From NCBI RefSeq assembly GCF_014268505.2, contig NZ_JABWQP020000001.1, positions 434,001 through 498,000 of the forward strand: a DNA stretch of 64,000 nt, in the 5' to 3' direction. Every line of letters starts with the position of its first letter. Within the stretch, counting starts at the first letter, position 1. The DNA is from Pseudomonas khorasanensis (GTDB taxonomy: Bacteria > Pseudomonadota > Gammaproteobacteria > Pseudomonadales > Pseudomonadaceae). The notes beneath the pieces were generated by a model. The model worked only from the letters and a program-made list of their open reading frames with translations, was not told the origin of the DNA and searched no databases. Shown here piece by piece: positions 52,195-61,971 of this stretch. A program made the translations under genes and the position numbers.

Positions 52195-54428
52195 ACCCGC
52201 AAGACCCTCAAGCCTTTGAAGAATTGCTCGCCAACTGTGCCGACGAGCCGATCCGTTTTCCCGGCGCGATCCAGCCCCACGGTTTGCTGCTGACCCTGAG
52301 CGAGCCTGCGCTGCAGATCATTCAGGTCAGCGCCAACGTCGAAACAATGCTGGATCGCTCGCCGCAGCCGTTGATCGGTCAACCGCTGGCCAGCCTGATC
52401 GGCGTCGAGCACACCGCGCAAGTGGTTGAGGCCTTGCAGCAATCGGCGTTTTCCGCGGCGCAGCCGCTGCATTTCGAACTCAACGGCACGGCATTCGAGG
52501 GCCTGTTGCATCGGCACCAGGGCGTGCTGATTCTTGAGCTGGAAGTCCACGAGAACAATTTCCAGCCACGCAACGTCGCCGGGGTCAAAACCCACCTGGG
52601 CCGCCTGCTTCAGCGCCTGCAAGCGGCGACCACGCTGCAGGCCTTGTACGACATCAGCGTCAAGGAAATCCAGGCCATGACCGGTTACGACCGGGTGCTG
52701 ATCTACCGTTTCGAGGAGGAGGGCCACGGTCAGGTCATCGCCGAAGCGTCCGATCCTTCGATGGAAGTGTTCAATGGCCTGTTCTTCCCGGCCTCGGACA
52801 TTCCCGAGCAGGCGCGCGAGCTGTATCGCACCAACTGGCTGCGCATCATCCCCAACGCCGATTACCAGCCGGTGCCGCTGGTGCCGAAGCTGCGCCCCGA
52901 CACCGGGAAGCCGCTGGACCTGAGTTTTGCCACCCTGCGCAGCGTGTCGCCGATTCACTGTCAGTACATGAAGAACATGGGCGTGTTGTCGTCGATGAGC
53001 ATTTCTTTGCTCAAGGGTGACAAGCTCTGGGGCCTGATCAGCTGCGGCAATCGCCAGCCGCTGCACGTGCCGCATGAATTGCGCATGGCCTGCCAGACCA
53101 TCGGCCAGGTCTTGTCGCTGCAGATCAGCGCGATGGAAACCCTTGAGCTCACTCGCCAGCGCGAAGAAAAGGTCGAGGCGCTGGCGCGGCTTAATCAGGC
53201 CATGATCGATTCGCCGCAAAATGTCTTCGACGGCCTCGCTCGGCAGCCCGCGACGCTGATGGCGCTGGCCAGTGCCGGCGGCATCGCGATTATCGAAGAC
53301 AAGCAGTTGCACCGTTACGGCAACTGTCCAGAGCCGGAAGAAATTCGCGCGTTGCACAAATGGCTGCAAGAGCGCGGTGAACCGGTGTTTGCCAGCCATC
53401 ACCTGTCCAGCGTTTATCCGCCAGCGGCGCAGTATCAGCAGGTTGCCAGCGGGGTGCTCGCCATGAGTCTGCCCAAACCGGTGGACAACGGCGTGCTGTG
53501 GTTCCGTCCCGAGGTGAAGGAAAACATCAACTGGAGTGGCGATCCGCGCAAACCGCTGGACCTGGAAAACTCCGACGCCGGTTTGCGCCTGCGTCCGCGC
53601 ACTTCGTTCGAAATCTGGAAAGTCGAAATGGCGGGGATCTCCGTCAAGTGGAGCCACGGTGACTTGTTTGCGGCCAATGATCTGCGTCGCTCGGCACTGG
53701 AAAACGATCTGGCCCGGCAGGTGCGCCGCGAGCAGGAAGCGGTGCGCGCCCGTGATGAGCTGGTGGCCGTTGTTTCTCATGATCTGCGCAACCCGATGAC
53801 GGTCATCTCGATGCTCTGCGGCATGATGCAAAAAGCCTTCAGCTCGGATGGCGCGCACACCTCGCGGCGCATCTCCACGGCCATCGACACCATGCAGCAG
53901 GCCACGGCGCGGATGAACACGTTGCTGGAAGATCTGCTCGACACGTCAAAAATCGACGCCGGGCGCTACACAATCACCCCGCAGCTGCTGGACGTCGGAC
54001 ACATCTTCGAAGAAGCCCAGGCGTTGCTCTTGCCGCTGGCGCAGGTCAAGGACATCAGCATTTCCTTTCAGGCCGATCCTGATCTGCGCATCCACGCCGA
54101 CCCCGAGCGGTTGTTCCAGGTGCTGTCGAACCTGGTCGGCAATGCGATCAAATTCACCCCGCGCCGAGGTACGGTGGGTGTGCATGCCAAATCGGTCGGC
54201 GATGAAATCGTCTTCACCGTGCGTGACAGCGGCGAAGGCATTCCCAAGGAGCACTTGCCTCACGTATTCGATCGTTACTGGACGATAAAGGAAGGCAACC
54301 CGACCGGCACCGGCCTCGGCTTGTACATTACCCAAGGCATCGTCGAAGCCCACGGCGGCCAGATATCCGCCGAGAGTGAGCCGGGGCAGGGCAGCGAATT
54401 CCGCTTCACCGTGCCGCGCCTGGCCTGA
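52191..54428 (+). CDS. bphP: Bacteriophytochrome histidine kinase BphP
   Basis: A 745-residue protein beginning at the ATG at 52191 inside the bphO stop. PAS domain with chromophore-binding Cys16 (NCADEPIRFPGAIQPHGLLL), GAF domain with the FFPASDIPEQARELYRTNWL signature, PHY domain to about residue 500, then HisKA with the phosphoacceptor His in VVSHDLRNPMTVISML and HATPase with DSGEGIPKEHLPHVFDR and GTGLGLYITQG. It senses red/far-red light through biliverdin. No response-regulator gene is adjacent; the partner must be elsewhere. Confidence 0.95.
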   Translation: MNPQDPQAFEELLANCADEPIRFPGAIQPHGLLLTLSEPALQIIQVSANVETMLDRSPQPLIGQPLASLIGVEHTAQVVEALQQSAFSAAQPLHFELNGTAFEGLLHRHQGVLILELEVHENNFQPRNVAGVKTHLGRLLQRLQAATTLQALYDISVKEIQAMTGYDRVLIYRFEEEGHGQVIAEASDPSMEVFNGLFFPASDIPEQARELYRTNWLRIIPNADYQPVPLVPKLRPDTGKPLDLSFATLRSVSPIHCQYMKNMGVLSSMSISLLKGDKLWGLISCGNRQPLHVPHELRMACQTIGQVLSLQISAMETLELTRQREEKVEALARLNQAMIDSPQNVFDGLARQPATLMALASAGGIAIIEDKQLHRYGNCPEPEEIRALHKWLQERGEPVFASHHLSSVYPPAAQYQQVASGVLAMSLPKPVDNGVLWFRPEVKENINWSGDPRKPLDLENSDAGLRLRPRTSFEIWKVEMAGISVKWSHGDLFAANDLRRSALENDLARQVRREQEAVRARDELVAVVSHDLRNPMTVISMLCGMMQKAFSSDGAHTSRRISTAIDTMQQATARMNTLLEDLLDTSKIDAGRYTITPQLLDVGHIFEEAQALLLPLAQVKDISISFQADPDLRIHADPERLFQVLSNLVGNAIKFTPRRGTVGVHAKSVGDEIVFTVRDSGEGIPKEHLPHVFDRYWTIKEGNPTGTGLGLYITQGIVEAHGGQISAESEPGQGSEFRFTVPRLA

Positions 54429-54467
54429 TCTGCGCACATATGCCTCAGCAGGAGCTGCGGTAGTTCG

Positions 54468-54522
54468 GGACGCGGAGCGTCCCGGGCTGCATTCCCACGC
54501 AGAGCGTGGGAACGATCGGATG
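54468..54522. repeat. GGGACGCGGAGCGTCCC / CCCACGCAGAGCGTGGG repeat
   Basis: Two short hairpins, GGGACGCGGAGCGTCCC and TTCCCACGCAGAGCGTGGGAACGATC, in the gap between bphP and the LysE gene. Same family as at 22109, 25961 and 44716. Confidence 0.65.
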
Positions 54523-54621
54523 GCCCACCGCTTTGATGAGTCAGGGGCATTTTCTTCAATACCGGGAAGACGCCACTGGCTACCGTAGCCACCTCGTTCC
54601 TCGTTTTGAAGCAGGTGTGCG

Positions 54622-55209
54622 ATGAGTCTTGTTGTTTCTATGGCCGCTTTTGCGCTGGCCGCCTCCATTACCCCCGGGCCGGTCAATATCGTGGCGCTGA
54701 GTTCCGGTGCGAAGTTCGGCTTTCGCGCCAGTCAGCGGCATGTGGCCGGGGCGACGCTGGGGTTTGTGCTGTTGCTGGTGCTGATGGGCCTGGGCCTGCA
54801 CGAAGTCCTCGAGCTTTGGCCATTCATGACCCGCGTGGTGCAACTGGCCGGCGTGGCGTTTTTGCTGTTCATGGCCTGGAAGCTCGCCACCGACGACGGC
54901 CAGTTGAACACCCGCGACTCCGGTCGGGCACCGTCGATGCTTTACGGCGCGGTCATGCAATGGCTCAACCCCAAGGCCTGGCTGGCGTGCGTGGCGGGTA
55001 TGGGCGCGTTTGTCGCCGATGGCGAGACCCGGCTGGTCTGGCAGTTTGCGGCGATCTATCTGGTGATCTGCTATGTCTCGGTGGGTTGCTGGGCGTATGC
55101 CGGGACGTTCCTGCGCGGGTATCTGGGCAACGCGGCAGGCATGCGCTGGTTCAATCGGTTGATGGCTTTGTTGCTGGCGGTTAGCGCGATGTATCTGCTG
55201 CTCACCTGA
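54622..55209 (+). CDS. LysE-family amino acid exporter
   Basis: A 195-residue membrane protein with about six hydrophobic helices, the family opening ALAASITPGPVNIVALSSGA and the central QWLNPKAWLACVAGMGAF. LysE/RhtB exporters export amino acids or homoserine lactones. It starts with the ATG at 54622 (AGGTGTGCG upstream). Convergent-side neighbour is an AraC-type regulator, divergent in orientation, which might control it, though nothing in the sequence shows this. Confidence 0.88.
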   Translation: MSLVVSMAAFALAASITPGPVNIVALSSGAKFGFRASQRHVAGATLGFVLLLVLMGLGLHEVLELWPFMTRVVQLAGVAFLLFMAWKLATDDGQLNTRDSGRAPSMLYGAVMQWLNPKAWLACVAGMGAFVADGETRLVWQFAAIYLVICYVSVGCWAYAGTFLRGYLGNAAGMRWFNRLMALLLAVSAMYLLLT

Positions 55210-55280
55210 TTCCCTGACCATGCACTCCCTTGTACTCGTCAGCTCCTACAGGGGGATCGATGTTTGTCCGTAGATCGGGT

Positions 55281-56114
55281 TCAGCCGCGATACTGCCCCG
55301 GTGTCGCCGCCAGATGCTGCTTGAACGCTCGCTGAAAATGCGCCTGATCGGCAAATCCCGCCTCCAGCGCCACATCGGCAATCAACCGTCCGCTGCGCAA
55401 CTGTTCACGGGCGAACTGGATGCGTTGGTTGACCAAAAAAGCATGGGGCGTCATCCCGTAACGCTGTTTGAACGCACGAATCAGGTAGGACGGCGACAGC
55501 TGTGCCGCCGCGCAAATAGCGTCAAGGCTCAACACTTCGGTGCAATGTTCGCGGATGAAGTCCGCAGCGCGTTCCAGTTTGAAGTTGGGCTCACGCGTGG
55601 GCTGATCGGCCGGATTAAGGCGTGATTGCAGATCACTGAAAAATTCCACGGCCGCGCTCTGTTTGGCCAGCGCCTCCGGCTGGTCGTCGACCAACACGTC
55701 ATACAAAGCCATCAACTTGCCAAACAACTCTGCATCCGCCAAATGCGTCTCTGCAAACCGGCGAAACTCAAGATCGACCGCAAACCCCAACTGATGCTGC
55801 AAATCCGTCAGCCACGGCGTCTCGACATACAACATCACATACGACCATGGCTCATCATCAATCGGGTTGCACGCATGCACATCGCCAGGATTCATCAGCA
55901 CCACGGTGCCGGCCACCACTTCAGTCTGCGCTTGCTCATGCACATAGGTGCTGCGCCCGGCGGTGATTGCGCCGATGGAAAAGTGCGCATGGGAATGCCG
56001 GGCATAGCAGACTTCACGTCCATCGGCGATAGCGCGCGCCTCGATGAAGGGCAGAGCGTCGTCACGCCAGAAGCGCGGGGCTTTTTCAGGGTTTTTCGCG
56101 GCGGCGTGTCTCAT
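55281..56114 (-). CDS. AraC-family regulator with cupin sensor
   Basis: A 277-residue protein: N-terminal cupin-like ligand domain (HSHAHFSIGAITAGRSTYVH, GTVVLMNPGDVHACNPI) and C-terminal double HTH (SLDAICAAAQLSPSYLIRAF, IADVALEAGFADQAHFQRAF). Its ATG at 56114 and the 3' end converge with the LysE gene. This layout is common for AraC regulators that control an adjacent LysE exporter; that link is inference. Confidence 0.9.
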   Translation of the reverse strand: MRHAAAKNPEKAPRFWRDDALPFIEARAIADGREVCYARHSHAHFSIGAITAGRSTYVHEQAQTEVVAGTVVLMNPGDVHACNPIDDEPWSYVMLYVETPWLTDLQHQLGFAVDLEFRRFAETHLADAELFGKLMALYDVLVDDQPEALAKQSAAVEFFSDLQSRLNPADQPTREPNFKLERAADFIREHCTEVLSLDAICAAAQLSPSYLIRAFKQRYGMTPHAFLVNQRIQFAREQLRSGRLIADVALEAGFADQAHFQRAFKQHLAATPGQYRG

Positions 56115-56221
56115 CGTGATCCTTCCCGGCAGGTCTGCGCTCGAGTGTATTAGCTCTGGCCGTCGAACGCGCGTTGCAGTTCAGGCTTGAAACGCGTGCA
56201 CGGGGTCGGGATGTCTGATGC

Positions 56222-56575
56222 CTAATGCGGCAAGCGCAGATTGTCGAGCAATCGATTGACCAGCAGTTCGTTCATCATGATCAGCTGTTGCAGCGCCAGG
56301 ATCGGCCTGCGCTCCGGGCCGCCGATAGAGTTGGCGATGTTGCCGGCCATGGCATTGGCTGACGACAGCGATTCGCAGGCTTCGACGAGCAGGGTTTCGT
56401 CATCCAGCGTGGGGTCGACTATATAAACGGGGCTGGCCTTGGGCGGAGGCGGCGGGACGGCGAGGTGTTCTGGCTTGAGGTAGTAGTCGAGGGCGCGGTC
56501 GGCGGCTTCTTTGACTTTCTGCGGATCGAGCGCGGGGTCGTGGGGGATTGGCGGGTTGGGGGTTACTTTGAACAT
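56222..56575 (-). CDS. DUF6124 family protein
   Basis: A 117-residue protein from the ATG at 56575 (TTTGGAGCTTC-like Shine-Dalgarno on the minus strand). It has a Pro-rich N-terminal part (FKVTPNPPIPHDPALDPQKV, VPPPPPKASPVYIVDP) and a helical C-terminal part (EACESLSSANAMAGNIANSI, ALQQLIMMNELLVNRLL), as in the Pseudomonas DUF6124/DUF3077 family, of unknown function and often multicopy. The frame remains open to 56782 but that region is a structured leader. Confidence 0.8.
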   Translation of the reverse strand: MFKVTPNPPIPHDPALDPQKVKEAADRALDYYLKPEHLAVPPPPPKASPVYIVDPTLDDETLLVEACESLSSANAMAGNIANSIGGPERRPILALQQLIMMNELLVNRLLDNLRLPH

Positions 56576-56599
56576 GAATGAAGCTCCAATTTGATAAAT

Positions 56600-56800
56600 G
56601 GGAGCGATCACCCTCGCTACCAAACGGCGGGTGGCGGCCATGCGCAGGTTGGTAGACCGGTCAAATCGGGAAACCCGGCGCTCACAGAGGAGCCCCACGC
56701 ATGCCCACCATACAAAGCCATACCTCAAAAAAGAGGCAGCATTGAGGTGTCGCAACAACGACAATTTGAAGCGGGCTACCAAACCCGATCACTGTTTTAG
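56600..56800 (-). ncRNA. Structured leader or small RNA upstream of DUF6124 gene
   Basis: On the minus strand GTTTGGTAGC occurs at 56625-56616 and 56784-56775, and a complementary TCTACCAACC lies between them (56656-56647). Additional stems: CGGG/CCCG around 56772-56787 and CCGGGTTTCCCG near 56670-56680, plus a CCTCTTTTTTGAGG-type stem near 56728-56742. The alternating copies could form mutually exclusive helices. A cis-acting or antisense regulatory RNA is plausible; I cannot name an Rfam family with certainty. Confidence 0.4.
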
Positions 56801-56891
56801 TGACGGACAAACGATATAGCCAGCCTCATAGCCGCGTAAGCCGGCGGATTCTGGCGTACGCGTAGGTAACGACGCAAGGTGTTGTAGGTCG

Positions 56892-56926
56892 GATGGTGTA
56901 ACGCATAGGTTCTTTTAAACACCATC
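56892..56926. repeat. Inverted repeat GATGGTGT/ACACCATC
   Basis: GATGGTGT (56892-56899) and ACACCATC (56919-56926) with a 19-nt loop, between the leader and the GFA gene. Could be a weak terminator or an operator of the GFA gene. Confidence 0.35.
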
Positions 56927-56965
56927 TAACAATTGTGTTTATCAAGGACGCAAAGGAGAGAAACC

Positions 56966-57358
56966 ATGAATCCCTTCACCGGCGGATGCCTGTGCGGCGA
57001 GGTCCGTTTTCAAGCGACTGGCCAGCCTTACCGGGTCGGGCTCTGCCATTGCCTCGATTGTCGCAAAGTCCACGGCGCACTGTTCCATGCTTCGGCGATT
57101 TTTCCTGAAGAGGCGGTGACCACCAGTGGCGAAACCCATGAGTACAAAGGGCGGCATTTCTGCCCGCGCTGTGGCTCGTCGGTGTTCAACCGCAGTGGCG
57201 ATGAAATAGAGCTGAATCTCGGTGCACTCGATGCGCCCGATCAACTGAAACCGACCTACGAGAGCTGGACCGTGCGCCGCGAGTCATGGCTGCCTGCATT
57301 TCCACTGGCCAGACATTACAGCGGTGATCGTGAAGGCAAGGGGCGGGCAGAGGGGTAA
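56966..57358 (+). CDS. GFA (glutathione-dependent formaldehyde-activating) family protein
   Basis: A 130-residue protein from the ATG at 56966 (AAGGAGAGAAACC upstream). Zinc-binding cysteines are seen in GGCLCGEVRFQATG, CHCLDCRKVHGALFH and CPRCGSSVFNRSGDEI, the Mss4-like beta-tent of the GFA family, members of which bind zinc and, in some cases, glutathione-S-hydroxymethyl adducts. True Gfa activity is not assured in this short homologue. Stands alone. Confidence 0.85.
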   Translation: MNPFTGGCLCGEVRFQATGQPYRVGLCHCLDCRKVHGALFHASAIFPEEAVTTSGETHEYKGRHFCPRCGSSVFNRSGDEIELNLGALDAPDQLKPTYESWTVRRESWLPAFPLARHYSGDREGKGRAEG

Positions 57359-57452
57359 TGCATTCAGTGAGATCGTGAGCGCACCGACGATCGATGTAAT
57401 CTTCGGCGATTTCGCGCTACGCTCACAGCATGACTGTTTACGGAGTGTGCAG

Positions 57453-58418
57453 ATGCAGGTGCCCGGAAAACCCGACAATGAAACCGTAAGAATCCAGACG
57501 CTGGAAAATCTCAACCTGCTCGACTCTGCCCCTGAAGAGCGTTTCGATCGGCTGACGCGCCTGGCCAAGCGCTTGTTCAACGTGCCGATCGCACTGGTCA
57601 CGCTGGTGGACAAGGATCGCCAGTGGTTCAAGTCCTGCGTGGGTCTGGACGCCACCGAAACGTCGCGCGATGTGTCGTTCTGCGGCCATGCGATCTTGCG
57701 CGATGAAATGTTGCTGGTGCCCGATGCGCTGGAGGATGTGCGTTTTCATGACAATCCATTGGTGACGGGCGCGCCGAATATCCGCTTTTACGCCGGCTAT
57801 CCGCTGACGGTGCCTCAGGGCAACAAGTTGGGCACTTTGTGTCTGATCGACACCAAACCCCGCGACCTCGATGAAGAAGAGCGCGCCTTGTTGCGTGACC
57901 TGGCAGAGATGGCCGAGCAAGAGCTGACCGCGGTGCAGATGGCGAGCATGGATGAGCTGACGCTGCTGTCCAATCGCCGTGGTTTCAAGCAATTGGCCCA
58001 GCATGCGCTGGATGCCTGCGCGCGGTTGAACCGGCCGGCGACGCTATTGTTTTTCGACCTGAACGACTTCAAGCAGATCAACGACCTGTACGGCCATGCC
58101 GAGGGCGACGGTGCGTTGAAGACCTTCGCCGATGTGTTGCGCATTGCCTTTCGCGAGAGCGATGTGGTCGGGCGCCTGGGGGGTGATGAGTTTGTCGCGC
58201 TGCTGACCGGTTCCAGCCACGTCGAAACCACGCAGATCATGACGCGGCTCAAGGAAATCCTCGAAGAACGCAACGCCACGCTGCACCGCGGGTACGCGAT
58301 TCGCTTCAGCGTCGGCCAGATCGAATACGACCCCAAACGCCACGAAACGGTGGATCGGCTGCTGGCGGACGCGGACGGCGCGATGTATGCGCACAAGCAG
58401 GCGTTGAAGCGCTGCTGA
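57453..58418 (+). CDS. GAF-GGDEF diguanylate cyclase
   Basis: A 321-residue soluble protein from the ATG at 57453 (GGAG upstream). An N-terminal GAF domain (FDRLTRLAKRLFNVPIALVT, FCGHAILRDEMLLVPDAL, FYAGYPLTVPQGNKLGTLCL) precedes a GGDEF domain with intact GRLGGDEF and the RxxD inhibitory site (RESD). It should make cyclic di-GMP in response to a GAF ligand. The ORF upstream of 57453 overlaps the GFA gene and is not used. Confidence 0.92.
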   Translation: MQVPGKPDNETVRIQTLENLNLLDSAPEERFDRLTRLAKRLFNVPIALVTLVDKDRQWFKSCVGLDATETSRDVSFCGHAILRDEMLLVPDALEDVRFHDNPLVTGAPNIRFYAGYPLTVPQGNKLGTLCLIDTKPRDLDEEERALLRDLAEMAEQELTAVQMASMDELTLLSNRRGFKQLAQHALDACARLNRPATLLFFDLNDFKQINDLYGHAEGDGALKTFADVLRIAFRESDVVGRLGGDEFVALLTGSSHVETTQIMTRLKEILEERNATLHRGYAIRFSVGQIEYDPKRHETVDRLLADADGAMYAHKQALKRC

Positions 58419-58477
58419 TTCAGGCCTCGTCGCTGGCAAACCAGCTGCGCAGGGATCGGGCTTGAAATCAGGGGCAT

Positions 58478-58508
58478 AAAAAAACCCGCCACAAGAGGCG
58501 GGTTTTTT
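58478..58508. terminator. Bidirectional intrinsic terminator
   Basis: AAAAAAACCCGCC (58478-58490), loop, GGCGGGTTTTTT (58497-58508): a perfect GC stem with A and T tracts on opposite flanks, between the convergent cyclase and fabI genes. Confidence 0.88.
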
Positions 58509-58524
58509 ATCGGCTACAGGAAGA

Positions 58525-59319
58525 TCACTCTTCGATGTTGCCCATCGCGGTGGTGTTGAAGCCGCCGTCGACGTACATGATTTCACCGCTGATGCCCGAC
58601 GCCAGGTCGGAGCACAGGAAGGCGCCGGCGTTGCCGACTTCGTCGATGGTGACGTTGCGACGCAGCGGGGTTTGCGCTTCGTTGGCGGCCAGCATCTTGC
58701 GGAAGTTCTTGATGCCGGAAGCGGCCAGAGTGCGGATTGGGCCGGCCGATACGCAGTTGACGCGGGTACCGTCCGGGCCCAGGGAGCCGGCCAGGTAACG
58801 CACGCCGGCTTCCAGCGAAGCCTTGGCCATGCCCATCACGTTGTAGTTCGGCATGGTGCGCTCGGCCCCCAGGTACGACAGGGTCAGCAGGCTGCCGTTG
58901 CGGCCTTTCATCATTTCGCGGCCGGCTTTGGCCAGCGCCACGAAGCTGTAGGCACTGATGTCGTGAGCGATGCGGAAACCTTCGCGGGTGGTGGCTTCGG
59001 TGAAGTCGCCGTCCAGCTGGTCGCCCGGAGCGAAGCCAACGGAGTGAACGATGCAGTCCAGGCCGTCCCACTTCTTGCTCAGTGCTTCGAAGACCTTGGC
59101 GATTTCTTCATCGCTGGCCACGTCGCACGGAAAGCACAGCTCAGGGCTCGAACCCCAGCCCTGTGCGAACTCTTCGACGCGACCCTTGAGTTTGTCGTTC
59201 TGATAAGTGAAGGCAAGCTCAGCGCCCTCGCGATGCATGGCGGCAGCGATGCCGGATGCGATGGACAGCTTGCTGGCGACACCGACGATCAGTACGCGCT
59301 TACCGGCGAGAAAACCCAT
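58525..59319 (-). CDS. fabI: Enoyl-ACP reductase FabI
   Basis: A 264-residue SDR-type enzyme from the ATG at 59319 (AAGAGGAGCAACAC upstream). [20 protein letters not shown] is the NADH-binding motif and the Tyr-x6-Lys catalytic pair is [20 protein letters not shown] is typical. It catalyses the last reduction in each fatty-acid elongation cycle and is the triclosan target. It directly follows yejF on the same strand (19 bp from its stop), a conserved Pseudomonas arrangement. Confidence 0.96.
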   Translation of the reverse strand: MGFLAGKRVLIVGVASKLSIASGIAAAMHREGAELAFTYQNDKLKGRVEEFAQGWGSSPELCFPCDVASDEEIAKVFEALSKKWDGLDCIVHSVGFAPGDQLDGDFTEATTREGFRIAHDISAYSFVALAKAGREMMKGRNGSLLTLSYLGAERTMPNYNVMGMAKASLEAGVRYLAGSLGPDGTRVNCVSAGPIRTLAASGIKNFRKMLAANEAQTPLRRNVTIDEVGNAGAFLCSDLASGISGEIMYVDGGFNTTAMGNIEE

Positions 59320-59338
59320 GTGTTGCTCCTCTTTCAGG

Positions 59339-60949
59339 TTATTGCGCAGTGGCTGGTGCCAGAAAAGCGGCTTCCAGCAACTGCTGTGTATACGGATGTT
59401 GGGGGGCGGCAAAAATACTTTGCGCGTCTCCCTGTTCGACCACTTGGCCATGCTTGACCACCATCAACTGGTGGCTCAGCGCTTTGACGACAGCCAGGTC
59501 ATGGCTGATGAACAAATACGTCAGGTTGTACTTGGCTTGCAGTGAACGCAACAGCTCCACCACTTGCCGCTGCACCGTCCGGTCGAGGGCCGAAGTCGGC
59601 TCGTCCAGCAGGATCAGCGCCGGTTTGAGCACCAGGGCCCGGGCAATGGCGATGCGCTGCCGTTGCCCACCGGAAAATTCGTGGGGGTAGCGGTGCCGGG
59701 TTTCCGGATCCAGACCTACCTCCTTCAATGCCGCAATAACCGCCGCTTCCTGCTCGGCGGCGGTACCCATCTTGTGTATCCGCAGGCCTTCGCCAACGAT
59801 GTCGTTGACGCACATGCGCGGGCTCAGGCTGCCAAACGGGTCCTGAAACACCACCTGCATCTCCCGACGCAACGGGCGAACCTCGTTCTGCGTCAGGCAG
59901 TCTAGCTGCTTGCCTTCAAAGCGGATGGCGCCTTTGCTGCCGATCAGCCGCAAAATCGCCAGACCCAGCGTGGATTTGCCGGAACCGCTTTCCCCCACGA
60001 TCCCCAGGGTCTGACCCTGAGGCAGGCTGAAATTGATGCCGTCCACTGCCTTGACGTAATCCACCGTGCGCTTGAGCAGGCCTTTCTTGATCGGGAACCA
60101 GACTTTCAGGTCCTCGACTTCGAGCAGCGGCGCCCCGATTTCATTGCTCGCCGGACCGCCGCTGGGCTCTGCGCCAAGCAGTTCCCGAGTGTACGGATGC
60201 TGCGGCGAACGGAACAGCTCTGCGCACGATGCCTGTTCGACGATGCAACCGCGCTGCATGACACATACGCGATGCGCAATTCTTCGCACCAGGTTCAAAT
60301 CGTGACTGATCAGTAGCAACGACATGCCCAATCGGGCCTGAAGTTCCTTGAGCAAATCGAGGATTTTCAGCTGAACGGTCACGTCCAGCGCGGTGGTCGG
60401 TTCGTCGGCAATCAGCAGTTCCGGCTCGTTCGCCAGGGCCATGGCGATCATCACCCGCTGGCGTTGACCACCGGAGAGTTCGTGGGGCAGGGCCTTGAGG
60501 CGCTTGTGCGGCTCGGGAATGCCGACCATTTCCAGCAGTTCCAGCGTGCGTCTGGTCGCGACTTTGCCGCTCAAACCCTTGTGGATGCCGAGGATTTCGT
60601 TGATTTGCTTTTCGATCGAGTGCAGTGGATTGAGCGAGGTCATCGGCTCCTGAAAGATCATCGCGATGCGGTTGCCACGAATGTGGCGCAGGGTCTTTTC
60701 GCTCAAGCCCAGCAGATTCTGCCCGGCGTAATTGATGCTGCCGGCCGGATGGCGCGCCATGGGGTAGGGCAGCAGGCGCAGGATCGAGTGCGCCGTCACC
60801 GATTTGCCCGAGCCGGATTCGCCAACCAGCGCCAGGGTTTCGCCACGCTTGATGTCGAAACTCACGCCCTCGACCACACGGTGTATGCGCTCGCCGAAAC
60901 CGAACTCGACGGCGAGGTCACGCACTTCAATCAGATTGTCCTGATTCAT
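59339..60949 (-). CDS. yejF: ABC transporter, fused ATP-binding protein YejF
   Basis: A 536-residue protein with two complete ATPase domains: Walker [10 protein letters not shown] and GESGSGKST, signature LSGGQRQRV and FSGGQRQRI, Walker B LLIADEP and ILLDEP. Start ATG at 60949 with GAGGAAGTGAA. Such fused ATPases serve oligopeptide importers including YejABEF, which takes up microcin C and some antimicrobial peptides. Its start is 2 bp from the yejE stop. Confidence 0.94.
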   Translation of the reverse strand: MNQDNLIEVRDLAVEFGFGERIHRVVEGVSFDIKRGETLALVGESGSGKSVTAHSILRLLPYPMARHPAGSINYAGQNLLGLSEKTLRHIRGNRIAMIFQEPMTSLNPLHSIEKQINEILGIHKGLSGKVATRRTLELLEMVGIPEPHKRLKALPHELSGGQRQRVMIAMALANEPELLIADEPTTALDVTVQLKILDLLKELQARLGMSLLLISHDLNLVRRIAHRVCVMQRGCIVEQASCAELFRSPQHPYTRELLGAEPSGGPASNEIGAPLLEVEDLKVWFPIKKGLLKRTVDYVKAVDGINFSLPQGQTLGIVGESGSGKSTLGLAILRLIGSKGAIRFEGKQLDCLTQNEVRPLRREMQVVFQDPFGSLSPRMCVNDIVGEGLRIHKMGTAAEQEAAVIAALKEVGLDPETRHRYPHEFSGGQRQRIAIARALVLKPALILLDEPTSALDRTVQRQVVELLRSLQAKYNLTYLFISHDLAVVKALSHQLMVVKHGQVVEQGDAQSIFAAPQHPYTQQLLEAAFLAPATAQ

Positions 60950-60950
60950 T

Positions 60951-61970
60951 TCACTTCCTCGGGTCGAAGGCATCGCGAGCGGACTCGCCGATGAACACCA
61001 GCAAACTCAGCATCAGCGCCAGCACGGCAAACGCACTCATGCCCAGCCACGGCGCCTGCAGGTTGGATTTGCCCTGCGCGACCAATTCACCCAGCGACGG
61101 GCTGCCGGCCGGCAAGCCGAAGCCGAGGAAGTCCAGCGCGGTGAGCGTGCCGATGGCGCCGGTGAGGATGAACGGCATGAATGTCATGGTCGACACCATG
61201 GCATTGGGCAGAATGTGGCGGAACATGATCGCGCCGTTTTGCATGCCCAAGGCCCGCGCCGCGCGCACGTATTCCAGATTGCGCCCGCGCAGGAACTCGG
61301 CACGCACCACATCGACCAGGCTCATCCAGGAAAACAGCAACATGATCCCCAGCAGCCACCAGAAATTCGGCTGGACGAAACTGGCGAGGATGATCAGCAG
61401 GTACAGCACCGGCAACCCTGACCAGATCTCCAGAAAACGCTGCCCGGCCAGATCGACCCAGCCGCCGTAAAAACCCTGCAGCGCACCGGCAATTACGCCG
61501 ATGATCGAGCTCAGTACTGTCAACGTCAGGGCAAACAGCACCGAAATCCGGAAACCATAAATCACCCGCGCCAGCACGTCGCGGCCCTGGTCGTCGGTGC
61601 CCAGCAAATTATCCGCCGAGGGCGGCGCTGGCGCGGGGACTTTCAGGTCGTAGTTGATGCTCTGGTAGCTGTAGGGAATCGGCGCCCACAGCACCCAGGC
61701 ATCCTTGGCCTTGAGCAGTTCGCGGATGTACGGGCTCTTGTAATTGGCTTCCAGCGGGAACTCGCCGCCGAAGGCGGTTTCCGGGTAGCGCTTGATCGCC
61801 GGGAAGTACCAGTTGTTGTCGTAATGCACCACCAGCGGTTTGTCGTTGGCGATCAGCTCGGCGCCCAGGCTCAGCCCCATCAGAATCAGAAACAGCCACA
61901 GCGACCACCAGCCACGCTTGTTGGCCTTGAACAGTTCGAAGCGGCGGCGGTTGAGAGGGGACAGATTCAT
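60951..61970 (-). CDS. yejE: ABC transporter permease YejE
   Basis: A 339-residue membrane protein of the OppC/YejE type. N-terminal segment RRGWW-like (NKRGWWSLWLFLILMGLSLG) opens with a helix; a periplasmic loop (KRYPETAFGGEFPLEANYKS) is typical of YejE; the EAA-like loop is AARALGMQNGAIMFRHILPN. With YejB it forms the membrane channel. Gene gap to yejB is 1 bp. Confidence 0.93.
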   Translation of the reverse strand: MNLSPLNRRRFELFKANKRGWWSLWLFLILMGLSLGAELIANDKPLVVHYDNNWYFPAIKRYPETAFGGEFPLEANYKSPYIRELLKAKDAWVLWAPIPYSYQSINYDLKVPAPAPPSADNLLGTDDQGRDVLARVIYGFRISVLFALTLTVLSSIIGVIAGALQGFYGGWVDLAGQRFLEIWSGLPVLYLLIILASFVQPNFWWLLGIMLLFSWMSLVDVVRAEFLRGRNLEYVRAARALGMQNGAIMFRHILPNAMVSTMTFMPFILTGAIGTLTALDFLGFGLPAGSPSLGELVAQGKSNLQAPWLGMSAFAVLALMLSLLVFIGESARDAFDPRK

Positions 61971-61971
61971 C

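Noticed and set aside
52038..53858. 606-codon open frame on the minus strand
   Set aside because: Antisense of bphO/bphP, His/Gln-rich shadow.
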